Positions 11,188 through 24,100 of a stretch of DNA of 64,000 bases are shown in pieces. A model generated the notes under the pieces. It saw only the letters and a list, made by a program, of their open reading frames with translations. It did no database searches and was not told where the DNA came from. The first letter of the stretch is position 1; the number at the start of each line of letters is the position of its first letter. The DNA is from Siphonodentalium dalli (Eukaryota > Mollusca > Scaphopoda > Gadilida > Siphonodentaliidae). A program made the position numbers and the translations under genes. The stretch is from NCBI GenBank assembly GCA_032622095.1, contig CP136066.1:231758961-231822960 (forward strand), given 5' to 3'.

Positions 11188-11310
11188 CAAAAATCCTGTG
11201 CCAATGCATTCTCTTATATAAATGAGAGGCTCCCATCTGAGGAGCCTCGCATATATAAGATAATACCAATGTACCTTGTAAACCAGTGCATTTTCTTATG
11301 TGGGATCTTT
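11188..11310. repeat. Palindrome of the 'gcattctcttatat' family
   Basis: The segment gccaatgcattctcttatat ... gaggctccc ... cctcgcatatataaga forms a hairpin. It is followed by a second partial arm (accagtgcattttctta). Related copies lie at 38036-38422, 45757-45790 and 59649-59705. Confidence 0.65.
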
Positions 11311-11449
11311 TTACACCTATTAGGGAGGGGGCGACCCCCTCCCGTACCCACCCCCATCTCGGGCCTACGGCCCTCGGGATACATGTATGCCTTCGGCATA
11401 TCATGGTCCCAAAACAGGTGTCCCCAAAAAATCCCTGGATCCATCCCTG

Positions 11450-11868
11450 GGTCCGATCAAACCTCAAATTGATCATTTAAGTTAACAATGACATGGAGAT
11501 GGGAATGAGTAATTTCTGGGTCATTTGACCAAAAAAACATGACTGCCAGCAGCCATCTTTGATTTTACTCTTTGCACGACTAATTCTTTTGACACAGGCT
11601 ACGGGTGGTATCTTTTGTCAGATTATCATGAAATTTGTACTGGATGTTAACAATGACATGTAAATGGGAACGAGTCTGTTTGGGGTCATTCGGCCAAAAA
11701 AAAACATGGCTGCCAAACAGCCAGTGGCCATCTTAGATTTTACTGTTTGCAATACTACATGTAGGCCTTTCAACTTTCCACATTCCTAATCACTCCATTG
11801 ACTGTAACACATGAAATTATTCCCTTTCCAAGTTGAGCTACAGTGTCATTGACACTTTCATTTCAACT
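11450..11868 (+). repeat. AGCTCAA-family repeat, 3' half
   Basis: This continues the repeat interrupted at 9568 and ends in gagctacagtgtcattgaca followed by ctttcattt. That includes a short hairpin (agtgtcattgacact), the family's 3' terminus seen again at 39689 and 48184. Confidence 0.8.
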
Positions 11869-12480
11869 TTTTTGTACTCAGAGAAATTTCTCACTTTTTC
11901 GGTTTCCGGATGATATCTCAAGTTTTCAACTTAGAAAATTCAATTTTCTTCTTTTTTCTTTGGTTTCCGGAAGATAACTCAAGTTTGGACTGTTCAAATG
12001 AAAATTCCGTTTGTTTGTGAATCAATGGTATCAAAATACAGGTCAAGTTCGAATTTGAGTTTGATCCGATGATATTTCTCAGTTATGGGCTTTTCGACTT
12101 AGAAACATCAATTTTACTTGTTTTTTCATTGGTTTCCGGATGATAACTCACGTTTGGATTGTTTAATTGGAATTTTTTTTTTTTGTGGGTCGTTCATATC
12201 AAAATACAGGTCAAGTTCGAATTTGAGTTTGATCCAATGATTTTTCCCACAGGTGTAGGCGTTTCGACTTAGAAATAGTTTTTTTTTTAGAATTTTCTGT
12301 ATGAGGGTACCTTCATGGTGTAATCAACTCCTCCTACAGTTTTAATCGTAGATATTTGAAACTTCAGAGTATTGTTACGCACATATTGAAGATGTGCAGC
12401 ATGTATATAGATGACGGAAACATTATTTCTTTACGGAATTTTCAATTATTAACCCTTTCGACTTTAGAACATTTCAACAT
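11869..12480 (+). repeat. Tandemly repeated CTCTTGTT-class body without clear ends
   Basis: Three or four units of ggtttccggatgataactca ... caaaatacaggtcaagttcg ... tttttcgacttagaaa are followed by the 'tcaactcctcctacag' unit also found at 41440-41900 and 60770. No head palindrome or CTCTTGTT tail was identified. No gene. Confidence 0.55.
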
Positions 12481-13306
12481 TTTTAGCTCAACTTTACTTT
12501 GTAAAGTTTGAGCTATTGCCATGACTTTGTCGTCCGTCGTGCGTGTGTGTGTGCGTGCGTGATGCATCAACAATTTCCTTTAGCACGGGCTACAGGTCGT
12601 ACCTTTGGTCGGATCATTATGAAATTTGTCATAGCTGTTGACATTGACATGTAGATGGGAACGAGTCATTTTGGGTTCATCCGGGAAAAAAACATGGCCG
12701 CCAGTTTCAACATTCAATCCATTAGCACGGGCTACAGGTCATACTGTTCGTCTGATCATCATGAAATTTGTCATGGATGTTAATATTGACCTGTAGATGG
12801 GAAACGAGTAATTTTGGGGTTGTTCGGCCAAAAAACATGGCCACCGGCAGCCATCTTAGATTTTACTCTTTGCATGACTAAATTCTTTGGCACGGCCTAC
12901 AGGTCGTACCTTTGGTCGGATCATCATAAATTTTTTCATGGATGTTAAAAATGACATGTAGATGGGAACGAATCATTTTGGGGTCATTCGGCAAAACAAC
13001 ATGGCCGCCAGCAGCTATTGTTGGATTTTACTCTTTGTATGACTAAATCCTTTAGCACGGGCTACAGGTCGTACCTTTAGTCTGATCATCATGAAATTTG
13101 TCATGGCTTTTGAAATTGGAATGTAGATGGGAACGAGTCATTTTGGGGTCATTCGGACAAACAACATGGCCACCGGCAGCCATCTTAGATTTTACTCTTT
13201 GCATAACTAGGCCTTTCAACTTTCCACATTCCTAATCACTCCATTGACTTTAACACATGAAATTATTTCCTTTCCAAGTTGAGCTACATTGTCATTGGCA
13301 CTTTCA
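12481..13306 (+). repeat. AGCTCAA-family repeat, long copy with both ends
   Basis: The head palindrome agctcaactttac/gtaaagtttgagct is at 12485-12514. Four body units follow. The tail ttgagctacattgtcattgg, then cactttcatttt, closes it. A 3' fragment of another copy follows at about 13430-13530, after a piece of a CTCTTGTT-class repeat (gcggcaacgacttgccacg). Confidence 0.8.
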
Positions 13307-13530
13307 TTTTGAATTTTATTAACAAAGCGGCAACGACTTGCCACGTTGTCGGGGGACACTGTGGTCGGCCGACCTTTTAGGAAACTTGTCATGAATGTTG
13401 ATATTGACATGTACATCTTGTCTTACTTAGATATTTCAATTCACACCTTTCCTAATTCCTCTATTTACTGTCAACCATTAAATTATTCCCCTACCTAAGT
13501 TGAGCTGCATTGTCATTGACACTTGCATTT

Positions 13531-14041
13531 ATCAGTGTTCGCACTGTCGGTAGCCAAATTAGCCAATGGCTAATCTTTTTCGAATTTGGCTAATAAAAAT
13601 TTCATTTGGCTAAACTTTTGTTGACCCCAAATGGAGACAGAAAGCATAGAGTCGTAAAGCTAATTAATAACAGCGTTGAATAGATAGAAGATAGGTGACG
13701 AAAGTATTTTGTACTTTTGTTTATACGCCCTCGATGTCACCGATTATATATGTAAACAACACTAAACACTGGTTATGTAATTGATTAAGCCATTTATATT
13801 CCCAAGGCGTATTTTGCCACAAACTAGCGATTTTTTTTTTTTTTTTTTAAACTAACCTCACTAAAAAGCCACCTTTTTTGAGAGACATGTGGTCGGCGAC
13901 CTTTTATTTATATATATTTTATGTCCATTGAGCAACAATGATAACATACATTTATATGTATAAACAGTAGTTATGTGGACATAGTGGTCTTGACTGGGCT
14001 GAAGTGGTGTCTTGACCTAATAAATTAACTCTTTCTTTTAG
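13531..14041. other. Region upstream of the large gene; one hAT-like end
   Basis: cagtgttcgcactgtcgg at about 13535 looks like a single hAT-type terminus followed by ttggctaat repeats. Its partner end was not found. A T-run lies at 13830-13848. The acceptor-like ctctttcttttag ends at 14041, so the first coding exon may be preceded by an untranslated exon farther upstream. Confidence 0.4.
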
Positions 14042-14072
14042 AATATTCACTGTACAAATTGTTGGAGCGAAA

Positions 14073-14727
14073 ATGCCGCCACCATTCAGTGCACAACCAA
14101 AATTTCGGTTCACCAAATATGGAGAACTAGTTCTCGCTGACAGTGCGGCAGCGCAAGCGATGAAAGCTCAATGCGGTGAAAAAACCAAAGTCAAATCTGC
14201 ATGTCCGCCTGACGAGACACTGAACATACTGGCACGAGATGACGTTAAGAGGTTGGGTGGGGACCCAGATAATCGCCTACATGTGCTCAGTTGCTACAAA
14301 ATACAAGTTGGCATCTTCCTTGGAACAACCTTTAAATGGATGATGGAGAACTGCCTCAGCTATGTTGGCTACCTGGTAGCCGACATTATAGATAATCGCG
14401 AGAGTGTACCAGCAAATAAAAAGGCAGTTCCACTGATTGAAAATAAGCAGGCATTCAAGACGTACGTGATGGAGTTTGAGGAGGGCCGGACCATGGTGCG
14501 GTTGAAGCAGAAAGAAAGGGCTGAAGAAAGACGAAGAGAGAATGTTAAAAAAGTTAAGGGTGCAAAATGGCCAACAACAACTGCCACGAAACACAAACTC
14601 GACCCGCCTCCAAGATCATCACCGATCGGGGCCTTACTTCGTGGACCCAGACCTACTGATGCCAAGATCCGGCGTACAGTAGCAATGATGCATCATTCGA
14701 AACAAGTGCGACCAACCATAAGAAAAG
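14073..14727 (+). CDS. Exon 1: start and basic N-terminal region
   Basis: The ATG at 14073 has an A at -3 and is the first Met after an acceptor-like ctctttcttttag at 14041. The frame is also open back to that acceptor, so an upstream coding exon cannot be excluded. The exon encodes residues 1-218 and ends in phase 1 at AAAAG|GTAAAT. Residues 138-170 are rich in Arg, Lys and Glu (RLKQKERAEERRREN), probably helical and possibly nucleic-acid binding or a nuclear signal. No known domain was recognised. Confidence 0.75.
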
Positions 14728-17700
14728 GTAAATAAGTTTAATATTTTTTGGTGGGTTGAAATTTTCAAACCTATAGTTTTGCATTGATGGTTCGCAGTAA
14801 CCGTCTCCAGACGGCATTGGCACAAAACTTTAAAAAAACATATACCATTTGGATTGTCTGACCTCCAAAACTGAGTTTTGTGTGATAGCCAGTTAAGATT
14901 AAATGCATTTTGTAAGGCCATGTTTTGCATAACTTCGACCTGTTATCTTCGATGCAATTTGTTATTGTGTAATAATAATGAACACACAAGTACCAGGTGG
15001 ATACTTTAATATTTCAGAAGTGATATGAAATTGTTTTGATACCTCTAAATTTGTTCCAGAATATCAGGAAATCTATTCCAGGCCTGGAAATCTCAAGGCG
15101 GGCTGGCAGGCTGCCCGCCTACAGCCCACCTAGAATTTTCCAAGGCGGGCTTTTTATAGCCCGAGGCTACGATAAGACATTTATTATTTAGTTATATTAT
15201 TTTGTTTAATGAGTAAAATACTGCCTCGAAATCGTTGTTATATTGTAGTGTGCGCATGCGTGACCTGATGGTAATGTCAAATGGGCATTATATCGTGAAT
15301 GATTAAATTCCAGAACGAACTGTTTCGTAAATCAGATCTTTTGATCGATTCTCACACATTTTAAAAACAAAATAAATGATTTCTCGTCATAAGATTGAGC
15401 TTACAATATATTTCACTGGATAAAATCAACACATGTTTGTGGATAGCAAGAACCAAATGTCACTGTCTCAATTGAGTTCAACCTTTCGTTCCTTTTCCGA
15501 TTCCTATCAGTAAAAATTGTCTTTTCTCGTTTCGATTGACATATAATTAGCTAAATGTATCCACGTATTCTTGTTTACACTGTTATTCAATTATTAAAGT
15601 TCAGAAACTATTTTCTATGTCCCCATTTGCAAACACCCAGTAAATCTATAGAAAGCAACGTGACCGCTGGAAGCAGCAGTCTGCGATCGACGATGGAATA
15701 TGGATTACTTTGAGAAATAAAGCAGTCATTTGTAATTGTATTCAAGTGTAAATATACTGGATCTAATATTATTCTTGATTGTGTATTTATGTAAAATTAC
15801 ACTTTCATGAAGAATGCTTTTAATGTGGACAAACTCACCCAATTCCGTTGCATGGGTTGGATACCGACTGACAAATTGTTGAGTACAAACACTCCTACAT
15901 TTTGTTTCTGGTTCATATAAATCATCGTAACATATGAAACATAATTAAATATTCACCATACCATAATTACTGTGAGGGATTTGACATTCACAACTCTGGA
16001 TACCTTGTTTCCACATAACAAAATTAATTTAGATGGAGATATACAACATCAAAAATAGACAAACTAACGACAGTAGTAACTCAGATAAAATATATCATAA
16101 CTTTAAAAGTTGAGGAGGGCTATAGGCATATCTAGGAGGGTTATTAATAGCCCTCCTCGATTTTCTAGATCGCCAGCCCTGCTATTCATGGTCATTTATG
16201 AGACCTTTTCTCCATTTTAATAGCTGTGTCTGCCAGCATCAGCAAGAGGCCTCCCAGTGGTAGTGAACTCAGTGATTATGATGAACAAACCCTGCAGGAC
16301 ATATCATATTCAGAGGAGAGTGAGGAGATTGCTGAAGATATGGGCGGTTTTCAAGGTGTGTTTTGCTGTTAAATAGTCGCATCATAATAACATAATAACA
16401 GTTTTTGTTTTTATACCAATCATAAATATCGTGTACATTGCATGTTATTGGTCATGTTTGTGCTCTTTGTTATGAAAACAAACAAAAAACCAAGCTTTTG
16501 TTTATAGACAAATACTCGGAAACTACCCGATTGTCCAATGAAAATGTTCCGTTGCGATTATATAAAATAATTGGCCCCATTCAAACCACACAGTCATTAA
16601 ATTCACCTGCAAAGGTCAGACACACTAAATACAGACTCGGCTGTTCCAATATTAGTTTCTTAACCACCACTTGTCCAGTTGAAATCATACCCTGATTTTT
16701 CAAAGAAAAATTGGGGGGGTATATTGATATTACTAGATGAATGGATCTCATAGATGGGGATTCACATTTGTTTTGATAGGGACAGAGATAAGAGATTTAA
16801 CTCTCCTCTATGCTGTTTGGTGCTGGTATAATAATATTGATTTCTAGACAGCATGGTGGAGGCAATGGGGAGGTAGTGAAGATGGGTGGAGATTTGACCC
16901 CCTACTTTGATCAAAAGTTAAACAGTTAAAAATGTCATGCCTGATACTACATTAGTTGCATATTAGATGTTCACACCAAAAATAAGTTGGAATTGTTCTC
17001 ATAGTTTGGTTTGATTTTCCAACATGTATGTTTTTAAACCATCAGTCCATATGTTCCTACTTCAGGTTAAACTGTTGGACCGAATTGGCCACAAATTTTA
17101 ACTTTATGGGGGGGTGTCAGGTTGGTAATTTTCAAACAGTGGAGAGCTTGAAGTACTGGTACCGGTTGTAAAATTCAACCTAAGGGGGATGTACAAAAGG
17201 ATTTTTGTGAACTTAGTACTGTGGTATGGTCGTCTTCTTTAAAAGGTAACAGGTTGGAGATTTGTCAGTGGTGTGCAATTAGAAATTTCAAGGTGAAGGG
17301 CCCTGCTCATCTGAGAACTTTGGGATATGTCCATGTTTAGAACTACTTGTCTCAAGTGATTTTGTCAAGTACTGACTCTTGTAGCCTTCAGAGTCCCCAT
17401 CTTCTCAGTCTTACCAGACGATTGATATAGATTTTACATTTTTTTTCAGCTGCAATAGTGAGTAAGGAATCACTACCTCCAGTTTTCGAGTCAACATCTG
17501 AACAAGTGCAATTTGAAATAGGTATGTCAATTAGCTCATAATTAGGTCACAATGATCTGTTACTCAGACACCCGCCGTCCCTTAAATTAAGCACTGCTGG
17601 TTTTTATCACACAAAAAAAGTATTTGTGGCTACTGTAAAAAAAACATTAGGTTTTGCATATTCACCTGTGTTGTACAAAATACATTATTTCTACACCTGT

Positions 17701-20700
17701 TGAACTCCATACTAGTTATTATAATGGAGATTGTTATTCAATATTTTTCCAAGGCATTATGTTTTGTTAGTTTTTTTCCTAATTAACAGGGTTACACATA
17801 ACATAGGTATTGGATACATATATACAAGGTAGGGTTGCCACGACTATGAGTTTTCATAATCGACTAATCGACCGTTATAATCAACGGTTAGTCGATTAAT
17901 TGTTCATATATGCAGTCCATATTACACGGGCCCAGGTAAACACGTGATAACTGCAAAATTACAATGACTACTTTACGTCCAGACTGAACACAGAAACTGT
18001 CAGTCAGCAGGCTTGTCATTCTGAGCCGCCCGCCCGTCATCGGCCACCTAAACTCAAATTTGCACGGCAGATAAACAGATATCTTCCTCATCGCTATTCC
18101 CGCGGACGAGAATTTTTAAAAATATCTGTCCAGTCAATCAATGTTCCCCGTGAACACGCATCCATCGCGGTGCCACTGAATGTGTGTGGAACTGTCGAAA
18201 TACTTTTTGAAAATGGACTATGGTTAGTTTTAAAGAGAATCCCATTGTGTATCGATTGCGTCACTTGACATATATTTGATTTCGCGGGTCAGGTGTCTGC
18301 TGTACTTTTAGTTTTGTTATTCAAAGTGTGTGCAGTCGGTTACCACTTTGGAGAATGTAATGCATGTATCACTAATAAGTGACGACACAAACTTGTTACT
18401 GATAACTGTCCAGTAACTTTAAACATTCCATGACTTTGTCAATAATGGTGAACGTTTTACAGTATGAGATTTGAAAAATGAGATATAGATGCATTCCGAT
18501 GCACGTCGTTCATTATGGATATAATGATCGATAATTACCAATCCATAGGAACATAAATTCACAGTTAAACATAATTTATAAACAATGACAAGGCCGTGAC
18601 GCAGCATTAAAGCAAATGATGCTGCTGGCCCGCAACTGACTGAGAACATGTCACACACCGAACTCTTTGAAGATAACCGCCAAATTTGGCTGTGACATCA
18701 AAGGATCAAAGGAGGCCGCATCAGAAGTGGCGAGAGAACAGGCGGGTGGTAAATTGTGCTACATACACTGTTAACTTTTACTTCCAGGCATGGCATTTGC
18801 GCATAGTACTGCTTAAATAAACAACCATACCCACACCCCCCTTGGGCGAGTAGTCGACGAAAGTAAATCACCGTCGACTACCACACCTGTCGAAGGTTAG
18901 TCGATTAATCGTGGCAAGCCTAATACAAGGTCGCACTATCAACAAGTTGAACCTTCACAATGACAGTAGTAGTGAGGATCTGGTAATTTGATTGTTATTT
19001 CACTGTTATAACAGTTTGTTTTTGCCCGAACATTATGATCGTAAAAAATATAAATAAAAAACCTGCCTGTCCGAAACTTTTGGCCCTAAAAATAAAAAAT
19101 AAAAATGGAAACCTGCCTGCATGCTTTGAAAAAAAAAGTGTCTGAGAAACAGATTATCACATATGTGTGGCCTTGTAAAGCAATTTGCGTGTTAGGTTAT
19201 TTCCTGTTGGAAATGATAATCAAATAACATCTAATGAACTTTTATGAAACCGATCTAGATTTTTAGCTGCAAGCAATTGCAAATCTACTATATATTTTAG
19301 GACTTCTGTTTGTTTGTTTGTTTGTTTGTTTGTCTGTCTGTTAGCTATGGCCAGGAAAAACTGCCCGACAGATTTTGACGAAATTTGACACCTAGGGGTA
19401 ATTTTTTCCAGGGATGGTTTTGGACGGGTTAAATTATGACCCCGACCTGACCTTGACCTTCAAAAAGGTAAAATCGGGTAAAACTGGATGGATTTCGACG
19501 AAATTTGGTAACTATAGGTACTTTTGGACGGGTCAAATCTTTACCCCGCTCTGACCTTGACCTTCAAAAATCAGACCGATTTCGACGGGTACTTTTGTCC
19601 GGGGAGTGTTTTGGACTGGTCAAATCGTGACCCCTACCTGACCTTGACCTTCAAAACGGACAAATCGAGGTCAAATCGCGCAATTCACCGAAAAGCCAAG
19701 GGGAAAAAGCCTGGACAAAGTCCGGTCCACCAGCTAGTGTATGATATTTTAACTCAATGCAATAAGTGCACGCAACTTAAATGTGCTGAGAGTGCCTATT
19801 TATTTTGTAAACTTATATGCACTGTGTATAGCAGACACTGCAAATTAGGCCTAACAAAATAATACCTTTGTTTCCGCTAACGAGCTAAAAAAAATTAGGG
19901 TAGGTAGGTAGGCTTAACTTTTTTTTTTTGTTAACTTTTTTTTTTTCAGTATCTTTAAAAATAACTGTATAATACTTGTCAATAACCCAAACTATGCACT
20001 TCTTAGCCCCAATCAGGTTAACCCAGATGACAGAGGAACTAGAAACTCCAATTAAATCTTACATATGCTTTAATATTTACATATATACTAGTCTATATAC
20101 TAAGATAGTCTTTGATAATCCTAATATTTCCTATATGGTCTGGCGACAACTGGAGTCAGCCCAGCACCACTGCACTGTTCACATATTGGAGTGACCGTCT
20201 TGTACCGATCTCACAAACCACCTTCTCCGCATTCAGTGAAGGATCTAGGTATTTTTTGGGGACACCTGTTTTTGGGCAATGATATGCTGAAGGCATAACC
20301 TGAAGGCCTGATCGGAGGAATGTTTGGGAAGGGTGACCCCCCTGATGATGGTGGGGGTTCTTCCCCTGGAAATTTTTTGAAAATCCATTGCATTTAGAGC
20401 TAATCTAAGGCTCTTTGAGTCAGTATTTTGAATTTTACAGAGAGGTCAATTTTATCAAGTTTCTCAAGCATAACTTTGGAACTTTTTATATATGTATGGA
20501 TTGGAAATGCTTATAAGTTATTGTCAGATATCTTTTGGTTCTATGGATTATGCTTATCGGAAGCCTTATCCTGCTTGAAATTAGACTTGCCATCATCACT
20601 CTAATTCATAAATAGGCTATTTTATAAAATTCAAGTGAGACACATACCGTACATAATATACTACATGTACATGTAATACAGAAATCCTACATGTACATGT

Positions 20701-21083
20701 AGTACAGAAACAATGTACATGTATTAAGGTAGTAATGACTATATATGGTACTAATCTCTATGTTAATTTTTCATTTGGTATTATGAGATCCCACTTGATA
20801 ACCAGGTTGATTTGATCGAATTGTTAATGTTCCTGTGCTGTAATTGATTGAAATACTGAAGTCTGAACGCTGAATGATAACATACCGTACCTGAACTCAA
20901 ATTATTTGAAGTTTTCACAGATGAAAGCTAGATAAAGCCAAACATACATTACAGTATGATTCCAACTGTTAAACTTAAATCTTTTTGTAAACTTAAATTT
21001 CTTATGTCAATATATATAAATATATAAATGTTTTGCATCTTGTTATGATATGAATTGGGACCTAAATTAAAAAAAAAAAAAAA

Positions 21084-21119
<36 letters not shown>

Positions 21120-24100
21120 GGTCGGTCCATTTTTTTTTTTTTTTGCAATGGCAATAAAAAGTTTAGGGTCGGCGGTTTAAAATAGGGTCGGTCGGGTTAG
21201 CGGAAACAAACGTATTATTTGTTTAGGCCTTATGCAGGAAAATTTCATTTGTTTACACAATATGCTGATATTTGTTAAAAAATATTCGTTATTGCTGAAA
21301 ACCAGGACACATCAGGAAGATAAAATTCCTCTGAATAATAGCAGAGTATACATATAAACAGATTCCACTTAGAATCTGCCGATTCTTAATTCCATCATGT
21401 TAAAAATTCCAGTGTTTTTCTGAGCTTTTGTCTCATATTATCGGGGTTACACTTGGCCACATGGTTCGATAGTTTTAAAAAAGAAACGTCAATACCGCCC
21501 AGTCCCAATTGAAATTGTTATATGGCTCCATGCTAGTTATGCATGGGAATACTGTGCATTTATGTTTGTTATAAGACACGTTCGGGAATTCCAATTTGTC
21601 CGCCACATATCTAATTGTATATCGTAACTGGAGAAATAATTCTTTCAGCTTCCAGTATGGAACCACCCTCCAGCATTATAGAACCACCCTCCAAAACCAA
21701 GTCGCCACCTACAGAGTTGCCACCTACAGAGTTGCCACCTACAGAGTTGTTGCCACCTACAGAGTTGCCACCTACAGAGTTGCCACCTACAGAGTCGCCA
21801 CCTACAGAGTTGCCACCTACAGAGTTGCCACTTACAGAGTTGCCACTTACAGAGTCGCCACTTGCTGAGTCACCACCTGCGGTGTCGCCGATACTTTTTG
21901 AGTCTGAGGATTCACCAATACTTTTGGAGTCCATGGAGTCGCCACAAACTATTCAGTCACCACCTATTGAGTCTATTGAGTCAGCACCACTCGAATCACA
22001 ACCATATATTGAGTCGATAGAGTCCCCGGTAGCGACATTGACACAAGCAGAAACTAGTACGAGACCACAACGTCCTGGTGCTACTCCACTTGTGGAATCG
22101 CCTGTCCAAGGTATGTTAATACAAGCATATGAACACTTTCTTTTACCAAATATAAAGGTATAGGTTGGAACGATATAAAGAGTGATGTTACCGGAAACGA
22201 AAGCAGATGGATGACTTGACAGGCCAAAAAAAAGAAAATCACTGATATTCGATAACAGCCGTTTATTGACAATTTGCATATTCTACAACACTGCTACATG
22301 TAATTTCAGAAAGGCACCATGAAAGCATCTTAAAATTTGCTGAAATTAATTATATTAAAAGAAATTAATTAATGTTTCTTCATGGATTGCTCACGAAAGA
22401 GGCACACTACATTGGTACATTTATATATACCGGTACCTCGACTAACCATCAAATTGTTTTACCACAAATCATGTTTGGAATAAATGTGCATGCATGTTTT
22501 GTAAATTTTCCACCCTGCACGAACATTTATTATTTTGTGTATTGTAATTTTGGAAGAGGCCAATTTCCACCACCCCCCCCCCCCGCCCCACAACAAATCA
22601 TGATTGATCGATTGTTCATAAAATCCCAGCACTGTACTAGTAGGCATCAATATACTATGTAGGCATCAATATACTATAAATATATATTTTAGACCGGGAG
22701 TCGAATGTGAGACGAAGTCCCTGGACTTACGAAACACAGGTGGGAACATAATTCAAATGCTCAAATTTCAATGCTCAATTACATTTGAAGTATTTTTGAA
22801 GAGAAATCACCCCACTTGATCGTGATCGGTTTATTTACATTGTTAAATCTGCCAATACCGACCCGATAGCCAATAGAAGAATTGAATTGCTGTACTGCTA
22901 ATCAACCGAGGACTTTATTATTCTGTTTTTCCACCCTTCCATACACCAGAGTACATTGTTTTGCAGACTTTATACAACATAGACATGAACTAAGTTTTAA
23001 CTAACATTAATTTGGGGTGGTGTATTGAATTATTTATGACATGACTATCCTAGGTATAGTGGGGGGGGGGGGGGTTACACTTATTGTTCCAAATTAATGT
23101 CCCCCCCCCCCTGGAGTCGGCTTGTCCGTCCGTCCGTGGACACAAATTTGTACAGAGTTTTTAGCTCACCTGAGACGAAGTCTCCATTAACACTTTGCAT
23201 CCGCACATAGGCATGAGCATCCGATGCTGTAACCAAAGTATTTTTTGTCTGATTGTTTTCATATTTGATATGTAGGTTTATGATGACACACCCCTCACCT
23301 GTATAGTTTTTGGTATCGATTAGTTGATCAGTTTAGAAAATAATTAACCCTTCACACACATGCTATCCAATGTAATAAGTTGAACATATTTCTTCTCATC
23401 TGGCTCATATTTCTTACCTAGGTTTTTCTTAGCACGGTCTTCATCTGTATGGTTTTTGGTATTATTTAATTAACCCTTTCACTCTTAATGTTTACTTAGA
23501 ATTCACGCAAGCTGCTATGACTCAAAACATTTTTCATCTGATCTACACCAAATTTGGTACATGTGGTCCTCACCCCAAAATACAGATCAAGTTCAAATTT
23601 GGATTTGATCCGATATATTTTAACAGAGTTATGGCCCTTTATAATTCAAGTGACTTATAATGTAGTTCCATGAAATACACTGGTATATGGTGGAATGGTG
23701 GACAACTCTATTAGAAATATAATGATAACATTCCCTGGTGTATGTCCATGCAGATTGTAAACAGCTCGTGAAATGATTAATGACTGCTATTTAGCTATGG
23801 CCAAGTGGTTAGATGGATACCAAGATAAACAAACAATATTATACTGATGGCTGGTTAATTGTCAAATTTGATAAATGACAGGAGGCTCTTGTTTATCTAA
23901 TTTTGAAATTTCATTACAGGCTGCCTGATAATTGACCCATGACCTACACAATTGTCTTCTATATTCCATTGATGTGCTTAGAAAATAATTAACCCTTTCC
24001 AAGTTTCCAACAGATTTATGCTATAATGCACATGGGCTCTTCCTCATATGTCTTATCTTGGGTTATCTTCACACTATTAACTTCTATGGATTGTGGAATT

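Larger units (their letters stand above)
9569..11449. mobile_element. hAT-type element inserted in an AGCTCAA repeat
   Basis: The terminal inverted repeats are cagggaaggatccaggg at the left and the complement of cagggatggatccaggg at the right. They are flanked by 8-bp duplications ggtctgat (9561-9568) and ggtccgat (11450-11457), 7 of 8 matching. No transposase is present. A second element (9752-11101) lies inside it. A related partial copy is seen at 20232-20400. Confidence 0.85.
17522..21648 (+). other. Intron 3, rich in transposons
   Basis: It holds a hAT-type element (17830-18922), a fragment of a GGCC-ended element (about 18983-19180), a Helitron (19284-19737) and a long TIR element (19848-21230). 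About 250 bp of unassigned sequence precedes exon 4. Confidence 0.6.

Noticed and set aside
14277-14930. Three minus-strand frames of about 100 residues
   Set aside because: They are antisense shadows of exon 1 and the following intron, with no motif.
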